This document shows, one piece after another, positions 8,032 through 13,444 of a DNA stretch of 13,444 nucleotides (positions are counted from its first letter, which is position 1; each line of letters begins with the position of its first letter). Below the pieces are notes generated by a model. That model made no database searches, was not told the DNA's origin, and saw nothing but the letters and a program-made list of their open reading frames with translations. The DNA lies in assembly GCA_015490695.1 (NCBI GenBank), contig WFXK01000182.1, positions 1 through 13,444 of the forward strand. Reading direction: 5' to 3'. Position numbers and translations under genes: made by a program. Source of the stretch: Bacteroidota bacterium (GTDB lineage: Bacteria; Bacteroidota; Bacteroidia; SpSt-205; S141-50).

Positions 8032-8407
8032 ATTGCGCTTTTGATAAAGGGGCATAAAGCTTCGGATAGCGTGGTTCCCGGCGGGGAAGCCATGTTAAAT
8101 CCCCACGCCACCAAGCATAGCCATAACCAATAAGCAAAACTACTAAAAAAAACACCCCACTCCAATGTCCTTTACCCATCACCCATGGCAGCAAAAGCAA
8201 CAGCTCCACCTCAAACAACAAAAACACAATAGTAATCGCTAAATAATTCGGATGAATAACCACTATTGGATTCACTTCTGTCGCTTCTCCACATTCATAA
8301 GGCGTTGTTTTCAAAAGCTCTTTCTTAGAACGTTGTAGCCATTGACTAATAAAAGCACTAATCAAAGTAATTAGCGTCCCCGTGATTAAAAAAATGATAA
8401 GTCTCAT
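7985..8407 (-). CDS. nuoA: NADH-quinone oxidoreductase subunit A (NuoA)
   Basis: NuoA is a small membrane subunit of complex I near the quinone channel. The 140-residue product has three membrane segments (about residues 3-21, 51-77 and 82-101). It carries the family loop TTPYECGEATEVNP with Cys39, and acidic residues Glu66 and Glu68 in FEVELLLLLPW of the second helix. The C-terminal tail of about 38 residues (from WLPRREPRYP) is polar and basic, and somewhat long for the family. Its ATG overlaps the TGA of the preceding CCG-domain gene as ATGA (8404-8407), a mark of translational coupling. At its other end it overlaps nuoB by tens of bases. Confidence 0.95.
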   Translation of the reverse strand: MRLIIFLITGTLITLISAFISQWLQRSKKELLKTTPYECGEATEVNPIVVIHPNYLAITIVFLLFEVELLLLLPWVMGKGHWSGVFFLVVLLIGYGYAWWRGDLTWLPRREPRYPKLYAPLSKAQYEAFNRAPWYERRQR

Positions 8408-9189
8408 GACTTTTTCTTTAATGCTTGTTGAAGTAGCTCAGCAATATCTTGAACTTTCACTTTATCTTGTTGCTCAGCGTATTTGACACCATCAGTGAGC
8501 ATGGTCATGCAAAAAGGACAAGCAACGGCAATGTAATTAGGATTTAAAGACAGGGCTTCTTCTGTACGTTCGGTACTAATGTCTTTTTTTCCTGGTTCTG
8601 GCTCTTTAAACATTTGTGCTCCTCCTGCACCACAGCATAAACCATTAGCACGACAACGCGGCATTTCTACCAAATGCGCATCTAATAATTGCAACAGCTT
8701 TCTTGGGATTTCATAAATTTGATTTGCTCTTCCTAAGTAGCAAGAATCATGATAAACGATCTTTTTTCCTTGGAAAGCTCCGCCTTCAATGGTTAAACGT
8801 CCTTCTTCTATAAGTTTTGCGATGAAGGTGGTATGGTGGTATACTTCGTAATGTCCGCCCAGTGCGGGATACTCATTTTTTAACGTGTTATAGCAATGGG
8901 GGCAGATGGTCACAATACGTTTTACTTTATAGTGATTAAGCGTTTGGATGTTTTGCATTGCTTGCATTTGGAATAGGAATTCGTTTCCTGCGCGTTTAGC
9001 GGGGTCGCCTGTACAGGTTTCTTCTGTTCCTAAAACGGCAAACTTTACCTTAGCATGCCACAGAATTTTCACAAACGCGTGAAGGACTTTTTGGGCTCGG
9101 TCGTCAAAAGCGGGGGCGCATCCAACCCATAACAAAACCTCTAACGCCTCAGGATTATGCTCGTACGCTGAAATATGCTCTACTTGCAT
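8404..9189 (-). CDS. CCG-domain (Fe-S)-binding protein, HdrB/GlpC-like
   Basis: This is a cytoplasmic Fe-S protein of the heterodisulfide-reductase-related type (261 residues) with two cysteine-rich CCG-type domains. The first has Cys24 (WVGCAP), an EETCTGDPAKRAGNE segment with a single cysteine where others have a pair, and ICPHCYNTL. The second has YHDSCYLGR, then CCGAGGAQMF, then CPFCMTML. The single-Cys variant of the first motif appears normal for this subgroup, as I remember it. Such subunits bind a 4Fe-4S or non-cubane cluster and pair with a membrane partner carrying two ordinary 4Fe-4S clusters. Here that partner is directly upstream, its stop two bases before this ATG. The true electron donor or acceptor is unknown, so I give no gene symbol. 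The gene is translationally coupled to nuoA downstream. Confidence 0.86.
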   Translation of the reverse strand: MQVEHISAYEHNPEALEVLLWVGCAPAFDDRAQKVLHAFVKILWHAKVKFAVLGTEETCTGDPAKRAGNEFLFQMQAMQNIQTLNHYKVKRIVTICPHCYNTLKNEYPALGGHYEVYHHTTFIAKLIEEGRLTIEGGAFQGKKIVYHDSCYLGRANQIYEIPRKLLQLLDAHLVEMPRCRANGLCCGAGGAQMFKEPEPGKKDISTERTEEALSLNPNYIAVACPFCMTMLTDGVKYAEQQDKVKVQDIAELLQQALKKKS

Positions 9190-9191
9190 CT

Positions 9192-10547
9192 TTATTCCTC
9201 AGTTATTTTTTCAGCCCATTTGAAGCGGTCTGCTGCGGCAAAGGGCCAAGGTGCTCCATTGTTTTCAATATTATTAAACATCGCCATCCAAGGCTCAGGC
9301 ACCTTGCTCTCCTCCATCACCTTATATTGCCGCAGTTGCATGATGATACGAACAGGATTGATGTTCACAGGACATTCCTCAGCACAAGCATTACACGTGG
9401 TACATGCCCAAACCTCCTCCTCAGAAATAAAATCCCATAAGGTTTTTCCATCAGGCTCCCACTCCCCTTTTTCTTCTATAACGTTTACAATCATTTCACA
9501 GCGGTCGCGAACATCCATCATGATTTTTCTCGGCGAAAGCTTCTTCCCTGTGATGTTTGCAGGACAAACCGCCGTACAACGACCACACTCCGTACAGGTA
9601 AAAGCACCTAATAAATCTATCCAAGAAAGGTCAAAAACATCTTTCGCACCAAAAGAAGGAGGCGTCTCTTCAGCACTCTCATCAAACTGTTCTTTTAAAA
9701 TCGCCTCTACTTCTTTCTTTACGTTTTCGTCTATAGCAAACTTTCCTAAGGGCACTATGCCTGTGTCAGAATAATAAGTGTTTGGAAAAGCTAAAAAGAC
9801 ATGAAGATGTTTAGAATAAGGAATATAATTTAAGAAGGCAAAAACCCCAAGAATATGTGCCCACCAAGCACTTCGCTCGGTTAAAATGAGCGTCTGGGTA
9901 GGTAATTCTGAAAAAAAGGGGATTAAGAACTGACTAAAGGGAAAGAAGCCTGCTTTATGATAAGGAGCAACTTGACGCTGTTGTAGCACCTGGTCAGCAG
10001 CATTCATAATAAAGAGTGCGACCACTAAAGCAATTTCTGTCCATAAAATAATAGCAGCATCTATACGGGGCCAACCACGCATTTCAGGCTTCTCAAAACG
10101 CTCAACCCTACCACTATAACGACGAATAAGAAAAATCGTACAAGCAATAAACACCAATAACATGAATACTTCCGCACCTAAGGTAATTACATTATAAAAC
10201 AACCCTAAAAATGGCGCTAAAAAACGATGCGTACCAAAAATACCATCTATCAAAATCTCAATGATTTCAATGTTAATGATTAAAAAACCTAAATACACAC
10301 ATAAATGAAGCAAAGCAGGAAAAGGACGTTTAAACATTTTCTTTTGTCCAAAGGCAATGAGTAGGACGTTCTTCCAACGTTGTTTTTTATGGTCATTTTT
10401 TACTTCTTTTCTTCCTAAAAGAATAGCTCTACGGATTCTTCGGACAGAACGGTAAAACAAGGCAATAGTGAAGAAAAGGGTAGCGACAAAGACAATTTGA
10501 GCGAGCATGCCAGCAAAAGTAATAAATGTTTGAAACAAACCCTTCAT
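9192..10547 (-). CDS. Membrane-bound 4Fe-4S dicluster protein, NarI/HdrE-HdrC-like fusion
   Basis: This 451-residue protein joins an N-terminal membrane part to a C-terminal ferredoxin-like part. About five helices can be seen (near residues 5-30, 75-100, 108-140, 160-180 and 220-240). Histidines within or beside them, including the one in PALLHLC, the one in WWAHILG and those in YSKHLHVF, are candidate heme b ligands. The soluble part has two 4Fe-4S motifs, Cys318-321-324-328 (CTECGRCTAVCP) and Cys382-385-388-392 (CTTCNACAEECP). It probably exchanges electrons with menaquinone and passes them to the CCG-domain partner encoded next. The start is the ATG at 10547; a GTG at 10553 in the same frame would add two residues. 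It opens the operon leading to nuoAB and is divergent from the aminopeptidase gene. The physiological substrate cannot be read from the sequence. Confidence 0.87.
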   Translation of the reverse strand: MKGLFQTFITFAGMLAQIVFVATLFFTIALFYRSVRRIRRAILLGRKEVKNDHKKQRWKNVLLIAFGQKKMFKRPFPALLHLCVYLGFLIINIEIIEILIDGIFGTHRFLAPFLGLFYNVITLGAEVFMLLVFIACTIFLIRRYSGRVERFEKPEMRGWPRIDAAIILWTEIALVVALFIMNAADQVLQQRQVAPYHKAGFFPFSQFLIPFFSELPTQTLILTERSAWWAHILGVFAFLNYIPYSKHLHVFLAFPNTYYSDTGIVPLGKFAIDENVKKEVEAILKEQFDESAEETPPSFGAKDVFDLSWIDLLGAFTCTECGRCTAVCPANITGKKLSPRKIMMDVRDRCEMIVNVIEEKGEWEPDGKTLWDFISEEEVWACTTCNACAEECPVNINPVRIIMQLRQYKVMEESKVPEPWMAMFNNIENNGAPWPFAAADRFKWAEKITEE

Positions 10548-10578
10548 TTGCACATCCGCACTTTTTTTCTAACCTTTG
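10547..10578 (+). promoter_or_regulatory. Promoter of the leucyl aminopeptidase gene
   Basis: A TTTG at 10547-10550 is followed after 20 bases by AACCTTTG (10571-10578), giving a -33 TTTG and a -7 box with the TTTG half intact. The TA sits one base further out than the TAnnTTTG consensus (TAACCTTTG). The box lies 23 bases before the ATG at 10602. The -33 element touches the start codon of the divergent Fe-S gene. Confidence 0.48.
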
Positions 10579-10585
10579 CACCAGC

Positions 10586-10593
10586 CAAAAATA
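10586..10593 (-). promoter_or_regulatory. Possible -7 box of the redox operon
   Basis: The minus strand reads TATTTTTG, an exact TAnnTTTG, 38 bases before the ATG at 10547. No TTG is found at the expected -33 place, which would fall inside the aminopeptidase coding start. It is a candidate start point for the Fe-S/nuoAB operon. Confidence 0.35.
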
Positions 10594-10601
10594 AATCGTG
10601 T

Positions 10602-12032
10602 ATGCATATTATTCCTGTAAAGGAAATTCAGTCAAACGTACCCAGTATTATTTTACTCCATCCTGAGGACTTTTCTGAAGTTCAGCAACAGTGGCAACTT
10701 CAAAATCCCCCGAAAATAGATGACCAAACACAACCCCTCCTGTTAACAGATGCTAAAGGAAATCTTTTTTTACTTTCATTTGTTCAACCTAATAGCGACA
10801 CAGAAGCCCTACGAAACGCCATATACGAAGGAATTCAATGGGCAGAAAAGTATCGTTATTCTTCTATTCAACTTCTATGCTATATCAAAGGGACCAAAGA
10901 GAAAGACCCACAATTACTAGGAAGAGCTTTAGGCGAAGTACCTATTTTGAGCACCTACCGCTTTTTGAAGTATTGTACTAAACAAGAGCCTTCTGCCATT
11001 GAAAAGGTGTTTATATGGACAGCAAATTCTATAAATGCTACCTATATTGAAGAAGGAGTAAAGATAGCTCGTGCGGTTTGCATAACAAGGGACTTAGTAA
11101 ACGAGCCTCCTAATGTATTGAGTGCAAGGGAGTTAGCAAACAGAGCGCAGGAATACGGAAGACAATACGGGTTTTCTGTTGAGGTGTTTGACAAAGCGAC
11201 GATTATGGCATTGGGTATGGGGGGCTTGTTAGCTGTTAACCGTGGTAGTGAAGAGCCTCCGAGATTCACTATTTTAGAGTGGAAACCTGAAAATTCTATC
11301 AATAAGCAGCCAATTGTTTTAGTTGGAAAAGGTTTGATTTTTGACACAGGAGGGTTATCTTTAAAACCCACAAAGGGGGCGATGGATGCGATGAAATGCG
11401 ATATGGCGGGTGCAGCAGCGGTCTTAGGGACCTTTATTGCTGCTGCTTCCTTAAACCTCCCCTATCACCTCATTGGTTTAATGCCCTCAACAGACAACCG
11501 CCCAGGCAGAAACGCCTATACCCCCAACGACATCATCACTATGTACGACGGCACAAAAGTAGAAGTTAGAAACAGCGATGCCGAAGGAAGAATGATTCTT
11601 GCCGATGCTTTAGCCTATGCTAAACAATACAATCCCCAATTAGTCATTAACATGGCAACCCTCACAGGTAGCGCTATCATCGCCGTAGGCTACCACGCTA
11701 TCGCTATGTATAGCACAGCAGACGAAGAAACTACTCAAAAACTCATTCAATCAGGATTTAGAACCTTTGAACGGGTAGTTCATCTGCCCCTATGGGAAGA
11801 TTATGCCGAATTATTAAAGAGTGATATTGCCGATATTGCGAATGTAAGCGAAGTGCGTGCAGCAGGCTCTATTATAGCAGCAAAGTTCTTACAACATTTT
11901 GTTGATTATCCTTGGATACATTTAGACATTGCAGGTCCGGCATATCTTCCCAGCGCACGAACTTATCGTCCTAAGTATGCTACGGGGGTTGGAGTTCGGC
12001 TACTGATAGATTTTATTGCTCAACTCTCATAA
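10602..12032 (+). CDS. Leucyl aminopeptidase, M17 family
   Basis: This is a cytosolic two-metal aminopeptidase that trims N-terminal residues from peptides. The 476-residue product has the usual less conserved N-terminal domain (to about 170) and a C-terminal catalytic domain. All expected active-site residues can be assigned: Lys243 (LVGKG) and Asp248 (FDTGG) as metal ligands, Lys255 (SLKPT) as the catalytic lysine, Asp267 (KCDMAGAAA), and Asp326, Glu328 and Arg330 in NSDAEGRM. That motif differs by one conservative change (Ser for Thr) from the common NTDAEGR signature. NMATLTGSA follows as expected. The ATG at 10602 is chosen over an open frame reaching back to 10497, because that extension would overlap the divergent gene and lacks family resemblance. 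Four bases separate its stop from pdxA. I call it by family; pepA would be the usual symbol. Confidence 0.95.
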   Translation: MHIIPVKEIQSNVPSIILLHPEDFSEVQQQWQLQNPPKIDDQTQPLLLTDAKGNLFLLSFVQPNSDTEALRNAIYEGIQWAEKYRYSSIQLLCYIKGTKEKDPQLLGRALGEVPILSTYRFLKYCTKQEPSAIEKVFIWTANSINATYIEEGVKIARAVCITRDLVNEPPNVLSARELANRAQEYGRQYGFSVEVFDKATIMALGMGGLLAVNRGSEEPPRFTILEWKPENSINKQPIVLVGKGLIFDTGGLSLKPTKGAMDAMKCDMAGAAAVLGTFIAAASLNLPYHLIGLMPSTDNRPGRNAYTPNDIITMYDGTKVEVRNSDAEGRMILADALAYAKQYNPQLVINMATLTGSAIIAVGYHAIAMYSTADEETTQKLIQSGFRTFERVVHLPLWEDYAELLKSDIADIANVSEVRAAGSIIAAKFLQHFVDYPWIHLDIAGPAYLPSARTYRPKYATGVGVRLLIDFIAQLS

Positions 12033-12036
12033 AACG

Positions 12037-13188
12037 ATGGGATTGCTCGTTACTACTTCCATAGACCAAGGCCTTCCTCCCCAACAACGCCCCATCATCG
12101 GTATCACTATGGGCGACCCCAACGGCATCGGACCTGAATTACTACTTAAAGCCTTTCATCAACCTAATTTATTACAATTCATCACACCCGTAGTGTACGG
12201 TTCTTTGAAAGCCATCAACTATTATGGCAGGCGCTATGAGATACGAATTGCTAACCTTCAACGAATTCGGAATGCTCGGCATGCAACTCCAAACAAAGTT
12301 AACTTTATAGAATGCGCCCCACAATTTGCCAATGTACAACCGGCACAACCGGCAAAAGACGCAGGTGAAGTCGCCCGTAGATGCCTTGAATACGCCCTAA
12401 GAGACATCCAAAAAGGCTTTTTAAACGCTATTGTAACCCTACCCATCGATAAACACACCATCTACTCCCCAAAATTCCCCTATAAAGGACACACAGAACT
12501 ACTAAAAAAAGTCTTCCAAAAGGAAGAGGTGTTAATGTTAATGGCATACGAATCCCTTCGTGTTGCGCTGCTAACAGTCCACATTCCACTAAAAAAAGTC
12601 CCTGAATCCTTAACCGCTTACAATGTCTATGCCGCTATTAAGACCCTACATCAGGGACTAAAACAAGATTTTTTCATCCATCAACCTAATATAGCTGTTT
12701 TAGCATTAAATCCCCATGCTGGCGATAGGGGTTTAATAGGAGAAGAAGAACGAATTATAGAACAAGGGATTTTACGCGCTAAGAAAGAAAATATTTTAGT
12801 GGAAGGTCCTTTTCCTGCAGATAGTTTTTTTGCTACGAATAAACACCGCTATTTTGATGGTGTTTTGGCTATGTATCATGACCAAGGGTTGATTCCTTTT
12901 AAATATATAAGTCAAAACAAGGGGGTGAATATTACGCTTGGATTGCCGATTGTTCGCACAGCACCTGACCACGGTGTTGCTTATGATATCGCAGGAACGA
13001 ACAGCGCTGACCCTGCCAGCTTCATCAACGCGCTTTATTATGCCGCAAAACTTTATAAAAATCGTCAAGAGTTCAATGCTATGCCCCCTCCCCTACAACC
13101 ACAAGATATAACTCAATTCATGTCCCCAGAAGAACAAGCACAAAGTGAAGAAGACCAATTACAGCGTTTGGAAGATACTAAAGAATAA
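12037..13188 (+). CDS. pdxA: 4-hydroxythreonine-4-phosphate dehydrogenase
   Basis: PdxA oxidises 4-phosphohydroxy-L-threonine with NAD in the DXP-dependent route to pyridoxal phosphate. The 383-residue product shows IGITMGDPNGIGPE near the start and TLPIDKHTI. His152 in YKGHTEL is a metal ligand. Further on come ALNPHAGDRG, AMYHDQGLIPFK (a second metal-ligand His), NKGVNITLGLPIVRT, and DHGVAYDIAGTNSADP with ASFINAL. It is longer than the 329-residue E. coli enzyme, because of about 20 residues before the first strand and an acidic, glutamine-rich tail (from about residue 350, PQDITQFMSPEEQ onward). I cannot align the third metal-binding His of the E. coli enzyme with confidence. The ATG at 12037 lies four bases after the aminopeptidase stop; a TTG at 12016 is in frame but less likely. 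Confidence 0.95.
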   Translation: MGLLVTTSIDQGLPPQQRPIIGITMGDPNGIGPELLLKAFHQPNLLQFITPVVYGSLKAINYYGRRYEIRIANLQRIRNARHATPNKVNFIECAPQFANVQPAQPAKDAGEVARRCLEYALRDIQKGFLNAIVTLPIDKHTIYSPKFPYKGHTELLKKVFQKEEVLMLMAYESLRVALLTVHIPLKKVPESLTAYNVYAAIKTLHQGLKQDFFIHQPNIAVLALNPHAGDRGLIGEEERIIEQGILRAKKENILVEGPFPADSFFATNKHRYFDGVLAMYHDQGLIPFKYISQNKGVNITLGLPIVRTAPDHGVAYDIAGTNSADPASFINALYYAAKLYKNRQEFNAMPPPLQPQDITQFMSPEEQAQSEEDQLQRLEDTKE

Positions 13189-13444
13189 ATGCGTTTAACA
13201 CGCTCCTTTTTGCTCTATTTATTTGCCAGTGGTATCCACCAAGCCATCGCTTTTTTATTACTCCCCGTCTTAACTTATTACTTAACTCCCGAAGATTATG
13301 GTATTCTACGACTTTACAACCTTTATGTGTTTCTTCTATTGGGTATTGTCTCTTTACGTAGTGAAAACCTTTTTTTTGTAGAATACTTTACGCATCCTCC
13401 AGCTTACCAAACACGACTTTTTTCTACTATAGCGCTATTTCCCA
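13189..13444 (+). CDS. Polysaccharide/oligosaccharide flippase (Wzx/MATE-like), N-terminal part
   Basis: The first 85 codons of a membrane protein run off the right edge. The N-terminus begins MRLTRSFLLYLFASGIHQ and goes straight into a hydrophobic helix (AIAFLLLPVLTYY). It then reaches LTPEDYGILRLYNLY, the loop typical of oligosaccharide flippases, followed by a second helix (VFLLLGIVSLRSEN). Such proteins move lipid-linked sugar units for O-antigen, capsule or exopolysaccharide across the inner membrane. The ATG directly follows the pdxA TAA with no gap, so it is probably co-transcribed and translated by re-initiation. With only the start visible, a peptidoglycan-lipid flippase or other MATE-like transporter cannot be excluded. 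Confidence 0.75.
   Translation, partial: MRLTRSFLLYLFASGIHQAIAFLLLPVLTYYLTPEDYGILRLYNLYVFLLLGIVSLRSENLFFVEYFTHPPAYQTRLFSTIALFP

Noticed and set aside
9175..9774. A 199-codon open frame on the + strand opposite the membrane Fe-S gene
   Set aside because: It is antisense to a gene with clear Fe-S motifs, is rich in Ser/Phe from reversed codons, and shows no domain. It is a shadow frame.
10497..10601. Upstream extension of the aminopeptidase frame by 35 codons
   Set aside because: It would overlap the start of the divergent Fe-S gene and swallow the promoter; the residues do not resemble an M17 N-terminus.
12336..12353. Two tandem copies of acaaccggc inside pdxA
   Set aside because: Two copies of nine bases coding for a Gln-Pro-Ala repeat are too little to call a functional repeat; probably a small slippage duplication.

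Overview
The window looks like a chromosomal stretch from a member of the Bacteroidota. The evidence is a type IX secretion pair (PorU and PorV, a system known only from this phylum and close relatives), a Bacteroidota-type KAS III-like enzyme, and -7 boxes of the form TAnnTTTG in front of several genes. The DNA is moderately AT-rich. I could not place it below phylum level.

Layout, left to right. Positions 1-6543 are a minus-strand cluster read right to left: a KAS III family condensing enzyme, the T9SS sortase PorU, the T9SS outer-membrane protein PorV, and the start of cysteinyl-tRNA synthetase (cut by the window edge). Positions 6688-7475 hold a broken minus-strand gene of the coiled coil plus PD-(D/E)XK nuclease-fold type, split over several frames. 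Positions 7543-10547 are a tight minus-strand redox operon: a membrane protein with two 4Fe-4S sites, a CCG-domain (HdrB/GlpC-like) protein, then NuoA and NuoB of complex I. The last two junctions overlap. From 10602 to the right edge the + strand carries a leucyl aminopeptidase (M17), PdxA of vitamin B6 synthesis, and the first 85 codons of a Wzx/MATE-like polysaccharide flippase, packed with 0-4 bases between genes.

How the genes work together. PorU removes the C-terminal sorting domain of T9SS cargo at the cell surface, and PorV brings cargo to it; their adjacency is the usual one. In the redox operon, the membrane Fe-S/CCG pair most likely passes electrons to or from the quinone pool. Its co-transcription with nuoAB, without nuoC or later subunits following, is the most notable context in the window. 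The short divergent gap at 10548-10601 appears to hold promoters for both directions.

I did not find a convincing new multi-gene system. The best leads are the redox operon with nuoAB, the decayed nuclease-fold gene directly behind nuoB, a promoter lying almost on the start codon of the KAS III gene, and patches of opposite G/C skew inside genes. I saw no tRNA, rRNA, CRISPR array, insertion sequence or clear terminator hairpin.
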